The notes beneath the pieces are model-generated. The model searched no databases and was not told the DNA's origin. It worked only from the letters and a program-made list of their open reading frames with translations. The position numbers were made by a program, and so were the translations under genes. A stretch of 64,000 nucleotides of DNA, from contig CM072339.1 in the NCBI GenBank assembly GCA_036874045.1, forward strand, positions 12,655,501 through 12,719,500, in the 5' to 3' direction. The DNA is from Cymodocea nodosa. Lineage: Eukaryota; Streptophyta; Magnoliopsida; Alismatales; Cymodoceaceae. Shown here one piece after another: positions 12,643-24,230 of the stretch; position 1 is the first letter of the stretch, and every line of letters starts with the position of its first letter.

Positions 12643-13865
12643 TGTTAGGTATTTAATTTTGATGATATATGCTTTATTAACGTTTTTAAATAAGTCTACA
12701 TAATATTCTCTAAGTATATTTCTCTAAGTATAATAGTTAACAGATTATCAGAAAGTTTCAGTTTTATGTCGGATAAATTAAAGATTTCCGAAGAGTTAGA
12801 TTTGCAATAGTTAAACTTTCGGATAGTTAACGTTTCGGATAGTTAAACTTTCAGATAGTTAACGTCTCATTTTTGTCGAATACTTTATGTTAAAAACTCA
12901 TATAGTTAAGTTATCTACACGTGTGTTTTTAATGTTTTAAGTTGTCACATGTTTTTCATGTGCGTTCGGTAATGAAAAATCGAATAGTTAGATAACTGTT
13001 CAAGTTTTTATATGCATGAATAGATAACTGTTCGAGTTTTATAAAAGGACTAACAAATAGATAAGTTTCTTTGTTTAGTCATGTGTTTTGCAAGTGCAAA
13101 AACTCGAAGAGTTAAAGGATAAGTGTTCGAGTTTTACAAGACTTAAAGGATAAGTGTTCGACTAAATCGAAGACTTAGAAGATATTCTACAAGACTCTAG
13201 GAAGATAAAGTTTTAGTGAATCTATGAAGTGGAGATCGTGGAAATTCAAAATGTTAGTGGAGAAAGTGGAAATTCAAATAGAAAGTAATTTGGATTAAAG
13301 AGAAAATTAGTACGTGGATTATGGATTAAGTGGATGAACATGCTAAACATGAAAGACAACAGAGTTCGACTACAAATAGAGAGTACGAGCTACATTATAG
13401 TAGGGGATCCCAATCTCGAAAACCAAGTCTGAATATTCAATCCAGATCCCTAACTGAAAAGTTAAGTTTGAATATTCATATTCTGAAAAGTTCTCCAACA
13501 TTAGAAGAAGTTTAGAATTCCAAGCAATTTCAGAAAAGGAGCTGCAAACGTAAGAAGTCTGGAAATTCAACAACTGGAGAAGAAGAGATACAGAAGCTGA
13601 GCAAAGACAAAGAAAGATCAAGTTTTATACAATTCTAAATTAGTTTTCAATAAGAGCTTTATTGTTATATTTGAATTGTATATCAAACATTTCTGTATCA
13701 AAACCGTCAAGAAGGGAATTGAGCTGAAAAGATATTATAAATTCTTTCCTTACATAAAGAATAGAATTTCATTTACGAGTGTTTTGTGCTCTTGTTTTAT
13801 CTGCTAGTATTTTAATTACTAAAGATACAATTCACCCCTCCTCTTGTGATATAGACGATCTTACA
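12643..13865 (+). repeat. C3-family LTR, plus orientation
   Basis: Starts TGTTAGG and ends GACGATCTTACA, with CACCCC at about 13834. It matches the LTR at 2772-3736 over its length. It has no internal region attached and no matching five-base flanks (TAAAT before, AACTG after), so it is a solo LTR whose flanks were later rearranged. It contains the CGGATAGTTAA array at about 12760-12880. Confidence 0.85.
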
Positions 13866-13979
13866 AACTGGTCTAGCTAATTATACCACATTATACCACA
13901 TTCCTAATTGAATTTTATCATATTCTGTAGATGGTGGTTTAGCTATATCACTCGGTATAGGCAATATTTCTATAAAGTC
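13866..13979 (-). pseudogene. Fragment of F-box gene region
   Basis: From about 13890 the minus strand matches 41277-41370, covering the words EILPIPSD and PPSTE and the ATTAGGAATGTGGTATAA sequence of the F-box pseudogene at 40579-41671. It is only about 90 bases long, between a C3 LTR and a C1 LTR. It shows that the F-box segment exists in more than one transposon context. Confidence 0.7.
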
Positions 13980-15280
13980 TATAGGATCGTATGGCTACAC
14001 AAGAGGGGGGTGAATTGTGTTTTTCAATATTTTCGAATATAATTGAAACTTTAACACTCAAAAACAAGTCGAGACATTGTTTTCATAAAATCATTTTTAT
14101 TCAAGGTTTCAATTACAATATACAATTCAATTCTCCTTAGAAATTGTAGATGCAATTATATATCGATACCATGTTTTATCTATACAATTTCATAACTACA
14201 AACAGAGAAAACTAATTTACGAAATTTAAAACAATTCTCCTTGTTTGAAATCTTTCTTCTTCTTCTTTTTCTTCTTCAGCAATTCTTCAGTGATGAATAT
14301 CTAGTATTTCTCTGCTTCACTGAATTTGCTTTCTCCTGATACTTCAAATCTTCAGTGACATAAATCTGACCTTTTCTGCTTCACTAAATTTTCTTCCACC
14401 TGATACTTCAAATCTTCAGTGACATAAATCTAACCCTTTCTACTTTATTGAATTTTCTTCCATCTGAGAGCTTTTCCCCGAAAGGTCTTTTTGATCCCTA
14501 AAAAGATTTGTCATTTGATGTGTAGGGATAACTGATCAATGAGAATTCTATGCCTTTTATACTGTATCTTCATTTCATGCATATCCTCTACATTTAATCA
14601 CTATCAGTCTTCCACTTCTTCACGTCTTTTCTTTTTCCTTCATCGAAATACACATGTTCTGACCCACGTTTACATTTCGAATTTTCTTTAATCATCAATC
14701 CTGGATTTCTAAAAAATTTCCTGCAAAATAAACTTTCTCGTCCAAAATTTTTCATCAAGCGTAATAAGAAGTCGTTACTTTAATGTTAACAAAACGAGTA
14801 AAGAAAGCATATATATAACTTAACGTTTCTAACTTAATGAGTTCCTCATGTGCCAATTCACGTGACAAGTACTGTAGCTAACTCAACGAACTAAGTCTGT
14901 GGTGTTATGCTAACTCAACAAACCATCTCTGTGGTGTTACGATAAGTCAACGAAACCATCTTCGTTGTATTAGGATAACTCAACGAACTAGTAATAAACA
15001 AATGTTTTTATAATAACAATTTTACCACGTGCAAAAAATAACAACTTAAGTTTATAACACTAACCTAACGCATTACCTTAGTGTTCAATATAGCAACTCA
15101 ATGCGTTTAGTTATGTTAATTTAACGAGTTAAACATGTGCACCTCACGTGATACAATATAACATTCGTAACTTATAATTTCACCACGTGTATAATACTAA
15201 CTTAACGAGTTCATCACTTCTTTTACTCACTAACTTAACGAGTTCTCACGTGACCTATTTTAACCCTTAAGCCTTTAACT
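13980..15280 (-). repeat. C1 copia 3' LTR, truncated
   Basis: Matches the C1 5' LTR starting at 21551 from the terminal CGATC word through the GAA-rich U5 and the CACGTG-bearing U3. The terminal TG has become TA at 13980. It stops abruptly at about 15280 within the U3 and is joined to the post-pol spacer, so the U3 start and polypurine tract are lost. It contains two 64-base U5 units at 14336-14463. Confidence 0.85.
14336..14463. repeat. 64-base U5 tandem unit, two copies
   Basis: Each unit starts CTGATACTTCAAAT and runs through TTCACT.AATTTTCTTCCA. The 5' LTR of the same element has three units (21910-22101) plus a diverged one; the solo LTR at 22215-23978 has one. Confidence 0.85.
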
Positions 15281-15984
15281 TTAAAAATTGGTTTGAAAAA
15301 CTTGAATCATATAAGAGCTTTCTAATGTACCTGTGTAATGAGCTTTCAGTCAAAATCTCAAATCTAATTAGGACCTTAGGTTGCCAGATTTAAAGAATCC
15401 TTTTTGAGGACAACAATCCTTACATACCTATCTACTCAAGTACAAAAGGCTCATGATCAAACTGATCAATAAACTCTCAAAGATTTTCACTTTATAAGCA
15501 CTTTTCATTTTAAGCACAAAATATATATATTTCATTAATATAGTTGCAATAAAACACAAATCTCATACAATTTTTACGTCTATGATTTTACTGAAAATAT
15601 GAATTAGTTTCATTAAGCTCATACTTTTGATTAATAGTTTAAGATGATTTACATATAACTTATTCTACAAGTTTAATCAATCAAGTCAAATTTATGTATG
15701 ATCATATGCACTTTTCTCGATTCAAAGAAAACACTTAATCAAAATTTCAGAATTTTAAAAGTATTTATTGATTTTCATTTACACTTTCACTTAAAATCAT
15801 GAAAACCATTAAAATTGTTAACCTACTTAAAATCAATAAGATACTACTATGATTTTACAATAAATACATAGTATCTTAAGCAGCAGTTTAGATATTACTT
15901 AGATATTTATGATAAGTATATAATATCTATGAGGTAACTAACATCATCAACAATATTTATCTTTTTATGTGGAGTTTAAGCATT
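15281..15984 (-). other. C1 post-pol spacer, shared with F-box element
   Basis: Non-coding. On the minus strand it reads collinearly with plus-strand 42370-43010. Clear shared words are AAGTATGAGCTTA, TATGAGATTTGTGTTTTA, TTGATCATGAGCCTTTT and GAGTAGATAGGTATGTAAGG. It therefore links the C1 element to the tail of the F-box-bearing element. Confidence 0.7.
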
Positions 15985-17449
15985 TTACACATCACATAGC
16001 CTATAAATACCCAAATTTAACCTGATGTTGTAGAATGTATTTTCATCTAGAGGTTTTGTAAATATATCAGCTAATTGATTCTTACAAGACACAAATTCTA
16101 ATTTAATTTTTCTTTTAATTACGTTATCTCTTAGAAAATGATGTCTAACTTCTATATGCTTTGCTCTAGAATGTAATATAGGATTTTTGGAAAGATTTAT
16201 TGCAAAACTACTGTCACAATAAATCTCAGTTGTATCATAAGATAATCAAAAATCTTCTAAAGTTTACCTTATCCATAGAATCTGAGTGCAACACAGTGCA
16301 GCAGCTACATATTCGGCTTCTGTAGTAGAAAGTGCTACACAGTTTTGCTTTTTACTAAACTATGACACCAAATTATTTTCCAATAATTGACATGTGTCAT
16401 TGGTACTCTTTCTATCAGATTTAGATCCTGCATAATCAACATCAGTATATCCTGTAAGATCTATTGAACTATCCTTAGAATAATACAGTCTGAAATTTTT
16501 AGTTCCTTGTATATATCTAAATATTCTTTTAACTGCAATTGAGTGTGATTCTTTAGGATTAGATTGAAATCTAGCACAAGCACACACAACAAACATAATA
16601 ACAGGTCTACTAGCAGTCAAATAAAGTAAAGAACCAATCATACTTCTGTATTTTCTTTGATCTATTGATTTTCCTATGTCATCAATATCTAACTTTAAAG
16701 AAGTACTCATAGGAGTTCCTCGAATCCTTGTATCATTAAAATTAAATTTCTTAAGCATTACATCTACATATTTTTCTTGACTTAAAAATATACCTTTATC
16801 CATTTGCTTAATTTGAAGTACTAGAAAATATGAAAGTTCTCCTATCATACTCATTTCAAACTGATTAGTCATCTTTTCAGAAAATATTTTTATCAATTTA
16901 TTAGAGGTTGCTCCAAAGATTATATTATCCACATATATTTGAACAACAATCTGATCTTTACCATCTTTCTTGATAAATAGAGTATGATCTACTTTTCCCA
17001 TGATATAACCGTGTTCTAGTAAAAAGTAGATAATCTTTCATACCATGATCTAGGTGCTTGCTTCAATCCATATAAGGCTTTCTTCAATTTATACACAAAG
17101 TCAGGATTTTCAATATCTTCAAATCCAGGTGGTTGTTTTACATAGACTTCTTCATAAATTAAACCATTTAGAAATGCACTCTTTACATCCATTTGATATA
17201 GTTTAAAATCCATATAATAAGCATATGCCAATAATATTCTAATACTTTCTAACCTAGCCATAGGAGCAAATGTTTCATCATAATCTAGTCATTCTTCCTA
17301 TGCATACCCTTGTGCAACTAATCTAGCTTTGTCCCTTATCACTTGACCAGTTTCATTTATTTTGTTTCTAAAGATCCACTTTTTACCTATTATGGACTGA
17401 TTTTCTAGTGGAGAGACTAATTCCCAAACATCATTTCTAATGAATTGAT
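15985..17449 (-). pseudogene. C1 copia reverse transcriptase and RNase H
   Basis: The minus strand encodes, in order, the RT start (WELVSPLEN, KWIFRNKINE, ARLVAQGYA), the first catalytic block MDVKSAFLNG at about 17170-17200, [34 protein letters not shown], the connection domain, and RNase H (YTDVDYAG, TTEAEYVAA, CDSSFAI, IFTKPLDENTF), ending with a stop at 15985. The second Asp of the catalytic YVDD is Asn (YVDN at about 16925), which should abolish polymerase activity. Stops or frameshifts separate 17298-18029, 17016-17261 and 16360-17001. Integrase lies upstream and the LTR downstream, as in copia elements. Confidence 0.9.
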
Positions 17450-18939
17450 TTAGTTCTTCTTGCATTGCCACTATCCAATTTTCATTAGATAATGCTTCTT
17501 CGATATTCCTTGGTTCCACCATAGAAACAAACATACACATATTATTTAAATTTACTGAAGCTCTAGTTTTAGCTCCCTCATTAATATTACCAATGACTTG
17601 AGTAATGGGATGTGATGAAGAATAACGCCAATTTCTCTGATTTTCCTCAATATTCTCATCAACATCTGAAGGTCCATCACTTTCGTCATTAGTTTGATCA
17701 TTTAAGTTCATATTTTTGATTTTCTCAGATAAATCTTCAATCTCTCTATTGATCTCTAACTCTTTTGCGAAATTTATCATATCATCATTATCAACTTTAG
17801 ATTGATATTCTCTAAAAGAATTTTCATTGAAGCTTACATGGAGGGTTTCTTCAATCGTTCTAGAAGTCTTGTTATATACTCTATAGGCTTTACTTCTAGT
17901 AGAGTAACCTACAAAAATTCCTTCATCCGCTTTGGCTTGAAATTTATCCCTTTTATCCTTAGTATTAAGAATAAAACACTTGTAGCCAAATGGTTTTATA
18001 TAGGAAATTTTTGAAACCCTATCAAACATAATTTCAAAATGAGTTTTATTAACATGAGGTCTTAAATGACTTCTATTAATAACATAACAAGCTGTATTTA
18101 CTGCTTCAGCCCAAAGATTTTGAGGTAACTTATGTTAGTTCTAGCCATTTCCTGAAGTGATCTATTCTTTCTCTCAAAAACACCATTTTGAGACGGTGCT
18201 CTTGGAAAAGAAAATCTGTGATCAATGCCATGATCTTTACAATAATTATTCATTTGATCATTATCAAATTCCGTACCATGATCACTCCTATGTTTTTGAA
18301 CAGAGACACTTTGTTCATTTTGAACAAAATTGCAAAACATTTTAAACTTTTCAAAAACTTCTGTCTTAGATGCTAGAAAGTATACCCAAGTGTATCTAGA
18401 GAAGCATCTACTAAAACGAATACATACCGTTTACCACCACGACTCATGATTCTTGTTGGTCCAAATAGATCCATATGTATAAGTTCTAAGACTCTCTTGC
18501 TTGAAATATCAGTTTTGGATTTAAAAGAGTTTTTGTGAAGTTTACCTAACTCACATGCATCACACATAAAGTCCTTTGAGTATTTAATCTTTGGTAAACC
18601 TCTCACTAAATGTTTTCTAGATAGTTTATGTAACAGTTTCATATTTATATGCCCAATCCTTCTATGTCATAGATATGCATGACTAGTTTCAGCTAGCAAA
18701 TATGAATTTAAATCAACTACACCAGAAGGTAAAGATAAAATACATACAGAACCTTTTCTTTTAGCAATAAACTTAATTTCATCTGTATTTTTATCAATAA
18801 TTTTGCATACATTATCTTCAAACACTACATAATATCCATTTTCAGTTAGTTTTATAACACTTAGCAAATTAAATCCTAGGTTTTCTACATATAGTACATT
18901 CAAAATAACACAAGTCGGAATTATTTGAACATTACCCAT
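17450..18939 (-). pseudogene. C1 copia GAG-pre-integrase and integrase
   Basis: The N-terminal zinc motif is visible as HRRIGHINMKLL with CDACELGK downstream. The core has DLFGP (first Asp), RSDHGTEFDN (second Asp) and SQNGVFERKN (Glu) with 35 residues between the last two, so the DDE triad itself is intact. The C-terminal copia block PFGYKCFILNTKDKRDKF with EGIFVGYST follows at 17900-18000. A frameshift in the VLVD/YSRYTWVYF segment near 18405 and stops near 18130 and 18660 break the frame. Integrase would insert the cDNA into host DNA. The reading order continues from protease and into RT. Confidence 0.9.
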
Positions 18940-19092
18940 ACCTATGATTTTATCTTTGCTTTTGTTTCCAAATGTTACACTTCCTTTAGTGGTATTTGTA
19001 AAATTTTGTAGTAGACTTTTCTATCCGGTCATGTGACTTGACGCTCCACTATCCAAGATCCATTTTGATATTGTTTCGTCCTGCAAAATAAA
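18940..19092 (-). pseudogene. C1 copia aspartic protease remnant
   Basis: The minus-strand words ISKWILDSGASSHMTG lie at about 19024-19070, followed by a stop, then VTFGNKSKDKIIGMGNVQI. DSGASSHM is the copia protease active-site signature with its catalytic Asp intact. A stop right after the motif and another before it (at 19093) separate it from gag and integrase. Confidence 0.85.
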
Positions 19093-19857
19093 TTAAGAAA
19101 AGCTTTTTCTTGGTAAGCAATGTTGTTGAGGACCAAGTTCATTAAACACATATTTCTTCTTTTTGTTTAAAAATAGTTTAACATTATCATTTACATTCTT
19201 ATTAGTTGTAAGTACTATTGACTTATTATTAGTATCATACTTACTTATAGCATTATTACTCTTATAATCATTCTTTTTGTTTTTAGATGTAGTATAACTA
19301 AGACCAAATCGATTTTTATCAGATGTTAATTTATTTTGGTCATGCTCATACATTTTGGTAAGTTCATACTAAGATTTTGTACTTGTATTTGAATTTTCAA
19401 TACATACAAAATCTTTTTCTGCACAAGAATTTTCAGATTTATCACATGCAAAATGAGTAATTGGTCTAATACTAATGTTTTGAATTACATGCTCGGGTTT
19501 CTGAATTTTTAGTTTACTACAATTTTCTAAAATTTTAAAAACATTAGAAACTGAATTTCCAAAACAAGAAACAAAATTTTTAGAAACATTAATAGTCATG
19601 TTAGAAGTACATTTAGACAAATCACATTGATTTATATTATTACTACATGATTCATCCCTTGAATTACCTACTTCTACGTATTTATTACCTTGTTTCATGA
19701 TAAAAGGAATTTTAGTCTTAGATTTACTTGAACTACAACTAATAAATCCTTTATTGGCTTGAGATTCAGGATATTCAGGATAATCAAATCCTAAGCCAAA
19801 TTTATATGACACCGTAAGGGTACTAGTTAGTTTGTCTAACTTAGTTTGACTTAAATT
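19093..19857 (-). pseudogene. C1 gag C-terminal region
   Basis: Two open pieces (19369-19812 and 19093-19353) continue the gag polyprotein after the first stop. They are rich in Asn, Lys and Ser, with scattered Cys and no recognised domain. This low-complexity stretch sits where Sirevirus-type elements have a long gag tail before protease. One to two stops separate the pieces. Confidence 0.65.
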
Positions 19858-21351
19858 TCATTTCTCAATGGTAGAATTTAAATCTAACTTTCTCATTTTT
19901 AATTTATCAATCTCTGACTCAAGATCATTTGTATTGTTTCTCAACATTTCATTTTTAGATTCTATCTTTAATTTTTCAGCATTTATATTCTGTATTTGTT
20001 CATGCAAGACACATTCACTAAATCTATATTTATGCAAATCTCTAGCATGATTTTCATTATCACATTTAAACTTTTCTAAAGTAGTAGACAGGAAACAATT
20101 TTCTTCTTCCACAAGGGACAAAGAGTTTCTGATATTCTTATTTTCCAGTTTACAAACTTTAAGTTTTCTTAATAATGTATGATAAGCACATAATAATTCA
20201 TTAAATTTAAAATCTAAATGACTTTCAAGATCAGATATTACCTCAGACTCATCTGCCATGAAGCACACATGAGTAATGTCTTCTAACTCTTGTTCTTCTT
20301 CTAAATGTGAAGATTTTGATGATAATTCCTCAGATTCAAACTCTTCAGACGTGTTATCCCAAGTGACCTTCAAAGCCTTTTTCTTGTAAAACTTTTTCTG
20401 AATTTTTTGAGCCATCTTCTTCTGATTTGTCCTACTTTGCTTTTCATTTTTCCTTATAGGACAATCTAGAGAAAGATGTCTAGGTTTCTCGTAGTTGTAA
20501 CATACATACTTTCTTGATGAAGAATTATTGTCATTCAGTGATTTTGACATTGAGGGTTTATCATTTCTGTTCCTTTGCTGTTTCCTAGCTTTCCATGCTT
20601 TCTTGAACTTCCTAGTCAGCAAAATTAAATCTTCCTCAGAATCAGTAGATATATTAGAATCTGAATTAATTTTGAAGGCTATCTCTTTCTTCATTTTTAG
20701 TTTGTTGTGACTCAGTGATTCATTTAATTGAACTTCATAAGCAGTTAAGTTTCCTAAAAGTTCATTCATGGTATAAACATTTAAATCTCGTGATTCCTCA
20801 ATTGATGTTACTTTTTGAAACCATTTAGAACTTAGGAATCTAAGAATTTTCCTCACCAAATCCTTCTGTTTAAAATTCTTTCCTAAGCATTTTAAAGAGT
20901 TTATGATATTAAGGAATCTAGAAAACATCTCAGAAATACTTTCGTCGTCATGCATCTTAAAGAGTTCATACTTATGAATCAACATATTTATCTTAGTCTC
21001 TTTAACTTGAGAAGTACCTTCATGTAAAACTTCTAATGCATGCCACACCTCATAAGCAGATTTATATGCTGACACTTTACTAAATTGTTCATAACTCAAT
21101 GCACAAAATAAAATATTTAAGCCCTTAGCATTTAGAGTTTTATTTTCTTTTTTAGTAATTGTCCAAGTATTATAAAGGGTAGATAATAGAGTATATGGTT
21201 TAGAAATCATGAACCACAACTTATGATCTATACTTTGAAGAAAGTTTGTCATCTTGTATTTCCAATATTCAAAATGTATTCCGTCAAATAAAGGAGGACA
21301 ATTAAGATTTTGACCTTCATATAAAGAAAAATTACCATTTCCAGTAGCCAT
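19858..21351 (-). CDS. C1 copia gag protein, 497 residues
   Basis: The longest copia frame in the window. The start MATGNGNFSLYEGQ at 21351 lies about 185 bases after the primer site. Residues 17-34 hold the LFDG...YWKYKM block typical of plant copia gag (DUF4219/UBN2 families), with the UBN2-like region following to about residue 170. A zinc knuckle sits near residue 284, but its second Cys is Tyr and its Gly is Arg (CYNYEKPRHLSLDC), so nucleic-acid binding is probably damaged. Residues about 380-497 are a Leu/Glu/Lys-rich likely coiled coil. Its close relative is at 50723 onward. Gag would form the particle that packages the RNA. Confidence 0.9.
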   Translation of the reverse strand: MATGNGNFSLYEGQNLNCPPLFDGIHFEYWKYKMTNFLQSIDHKLWFMISKPYTLLSTLYNTWTITKKENKTLNAKGLNILFCALSYEQFSKVSAYKSAYEVWHALEVLHEGTSQVKETKINMLIHKYELFKMHDDESISEMFSRFLNIINSLKCLGKNFKQKDLVRKILRFLSSKWFQKVTSIEESRDLNVYTMNELLGNLTAYEVQLNESLSHNKLKMKKEIAFKINSDSNISTDSEEDLILLTRKFKKAWKARKQQRNRNDKPSMSKSLNDNNSSSRKYVCYNYEKPRHLSLDCPIRKNEKQSRTNQKKMAQKIQKKFYKKKALKVTWDNTSEEFESEELSSKSSHLEEEQELEDITHVCFMADESEVISDLESHLDFKFNELLCAYHTLLRKLKVCKLENKNIRNSLSLVEEENCFLSTTLEKFKCDNENHARDLHKYRFSECVLHEQIQNINAEKLKIESKNEMLRNNTNDLESEIDKLKMRKLDLNSTIEK

Positions 21352-21536
21352 CTTACCTTAGATTTTTCAACCTATTTGATTTTAAATAGTTTAAAACTTT
21401 AAAACAACTTGAGCCTTAAATCAAGAGGGTTAAACGTATGCTCAGATATTAATTTTTGTTTAAAAACAAAGAAGGTAGAATAAGCAATGATATTAAATAA
21501 GTTGGTATCGATTTTATATCAAATATTATTTTCAAA

Positions 21537-21550
21537 GCTTTGATACCACT
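21537..21550 (-). other. C1 primer binding site
   Basis: The minus strand reads AGTGGTATCAAAGC immediately after the 5' LTR end. It differs by one base from the TGGTATCAGAGC complement of plant initiator methionine tRNA used by many copia elements. Confidence 0.9.
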
Positions 21551-22214
21551 TGTAAGATCGTATGGCTACACAAGAGGGGGGTGAATTGTGTTTTTCAACA
21601 TTTTTGTTTATAATTGAAACTTCAATAATTAAAAACAAGTCGAGACACTGTTTTCATAAAATCATTTTTATTCAAAGTTTCAATTACAATATACAATTCA
21701 ATTCTCCTAAGAAATTATAGATGCAATTATATATCGATACCATGTTTCATCTATACAATTTCATAACTACAAATAGAGAAAACTAATTTACAGAATTTAA
21801 AACATTTCTCCCTGTTTGAGATCTTTCTTCTTCTTCTTCTTTTTCTTCTTCAGCAATTCTTCAGTGACGAATATCTAGTCATTCTCTACTTCACTGAATT
21901 TGCTTTCTCCTGATACTTCAAATATTTAGTGACATAAATCTGACCTTTTCTACTTCACTGAATTTTCTTTCACCTGATACTTCAAATCTTTAGTGACATA
22001 AATCTGACCTTTTCTACTTCACTGAATTTTCTTCCACCTGATACTTCAAATCTTCAGTGATATAAATTTGACCTTTTCTACTTCAATGAATTTTCTTCCA
22101 TCTGAGAGCTTTTCCCCGAAAGGTGTTTTTGATCCCTAACAAGATTTTTCATTTGATGTGTAGGGATAACTGATCAACGAGAATTCTATGCCTTTTATAT
22201 TGTATCTTCATTTC
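21551..22214 (-). repeat. C1 5' LTR, outer part (U5 side)
   Basis: Begins TGTAAGATCG on the plus strand, which is the LTR end for a minus-strand element. It carries GGGGGGTGAATTG, the U5 tandem units and a TATA-type word (CCTTTTATA on the plus strand at about 22191). It ends in ATTTC, the target site of the nested solo LTR, and continues at 23979. Confidence 0.9.
21910..22101. repeat. 64-base U5 tandem repeat, three units
   Basis: Units begin at 21910, 21974 and 22038, each CTGATACTTCAAAT... A fourth diverged unit precedes them (about 21850-21909). The 3' LTR of the same element has only two units. Confidence 0.9.
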
Positions 22215-23978
22215 CGTAGGATAGTATGACTACACAAGAGGGGGGTGAATTATGTTTTTTAATATTTTCGAATATAATTGAAACTTTAAAACTCAAAAAC
22301 AAGTCAAGACATTATTTTCATAAAATCATTTTTATTCAAGGTTTCAATTACAATATACAATTCAATTCTCCTTAGAAATTGTAGATGCAATTATATATCG
22401 ATACCATGTTTCATCTATACAATTTCATAACTACAAACAGAGAAAACTAATTTGCGGAATTTAAAACATTTCTCCCTATTTGACATCTTTCTTCTTCTTC
22501 TTCTTCTTCTTCTTTCTTCTTCAGAAATTCTTCAGTGATGAATATCTTGTCTTTTTATGCTTCACCGAATTTGCTTTCTTCTGATACTTCAAATCTTCAG
22601 TGACGTAAATCTTACCTTTTAAGCTTCACTAAATTTTCTTCCACCTGAGAGATTTTCCCCGAAGAGGTGTTTTTGATCCTTGAAAAGATATTTCTTTTGG
22701 TGTGCAGGGATAGTTTGATCCTTGAAAAGATTTTTCATTTTGTGTGCAAGGATGGTTTGATCAACGAGAACTCTATGCCTTTTATACTGTATCTTCATTT
22801 CATGCATATCCTCCACGTTTAATCACTACCAATTTTCCACTTCTCCACGTCTTTTCTTTTTCCTTCATCGAAACACACACGTTCTGACCCATGTTTATAT
22901 TTCGAATTTTCTTTAATCATCAATCTTGGATCTCTGAAAAATTTCTTGCAAAATAAACTTTCTTGTCCAAAAATTTTTCATCAGTGTAATAAGTAGTCGT
23001 TACTTTAATGTTAACTAAACGAGTAAAACAAGTAGATATTAACTTAACGTTTCTAACTTAATGAGTTCCTCATGTGCCATTTCACGTGACAAGTACTGTA
23101 GCTAACGGAACGAACTATCTTCGTGGTGTTATGGATAACTCAATGAACCAGCTTAACCTTTCTTTCGGAAGGTTAAATGCTAACTCACCGAAAATAATTT
23201 AAGTTTCAGATAGTTACAGTTGTAAGTCTCCGAAAAACCCTTTTTACCATAAAACTAGTGAGACATGTGTCATGACCTGAAACCATGACTTAAGTTACCT
23301 TTCGGATAGTTACAGTTGTAAGTCTCTAAAAAGCTCTAACTCACCAATTCAGTAATAAACAAATGTTTATATAATAAGAATTTTACCACGTGCAAAAATA
23401 ACAACTTAAGTTTATAACACTAACCCAACTCGTTGCCTTAGTGTTCAATATAGCAATTCAACATGTTTAGTTATGCTAACTTAACGAGTTAAACATATCC
23501 ACCTCACGTGATACAATATAACATTCGTAACTTATAATTTCACCACGTGTATAACACTAACTTAACGAGTTCGTCTCTTCTTTTACTCACTAACTTAACA
23601 AGTTCTCACGTGACCTATTTTAACCTTTAAGCCTCTAACTCAACGAGTTCTCACGTGACCTCTATACAAATAACACTCTAACTTAACGAGTTGTCTTAGC
23701 GTGCACTGTTCATGATACAGAAGATATAACTTTAAAACTTATCATGCTTTTCAATAAAAACACACGTTAACTTAACGTTTAGTTAAATGAGAAATTAATG
23801 CAATGAAACGACTAGTTATTAACTTAATATAATTTCAGATCCAATACAAACAAGTATTTATGTCAGTAAGCTTTTTCTGTATTAATTGATTATTTTCATT
23901 TCTTTTCACAAGCAATAGTAATTGAGTAAATATGATTATTTTCATTCAGCACACATCATCAAAACAAAATACTCAACA
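22215..23978 (-). mobile_element. Solo C1 LTR nested in C1 5' LTR
   Basis: A complete LTR of 1,764 bases. The minus strand starts TGTTGAGTATTTTG and ends ATCCTACG (terminal CA mutated to CG). It is flanked by perfect five-base target duplications ATTTC (22210-22214 and 23979-23983), and the host LTR sequence resumes without loss on the other side. No internal region remains, so it arose by recombination between two LTRs after insertion. It contains one U5 64-base unit. Confidence 0.95.
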
Positions 23979-24230
23979 ATTTCATGCATATCCTCCACGT
24001 TTAATCACTATCAATCTTCCACTTCTTCACGTCTTTTCTTTTTCCTTCATCAAAATACACATGTTCTAACCCACGTTTACATTTCGAATTTTCTTCAATC
24101 ATCAATCCTAGATTTCTGAAAAATTTCCTGCAAAATAAACTTTCTCATCCAAAATTTTTCATCGTGTAATAAGAAGTCGTTACTTTAATGTTAACAAAAC
24201 GAGTAAAACAAGCATATATATAACTTAACA
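23979..24230 (-). repeat. C1 5' LTR, continuation
   Basis: Continues the LTR interrupted at 22214: ATTTCATGCATATCC...TAACTTAACA, collinear with about 14570-14820. It is cut at 24230 by the C4 LTR, so the outer part of the U3 is absent. Confidence 0.9.

Noticed and set aside
13330..13621. Overlapping frames on both strands near the LTR end
   Set aside because: Inside the C3 LTR; no recognised motif.
10817..13979. GF LTR, C3 LTR and F-box fragment as one intact element
   Set aside because: The GF LTR start and polypurine tract are missing and the flanking bases do not match, so the junctions reflect rearrangement.
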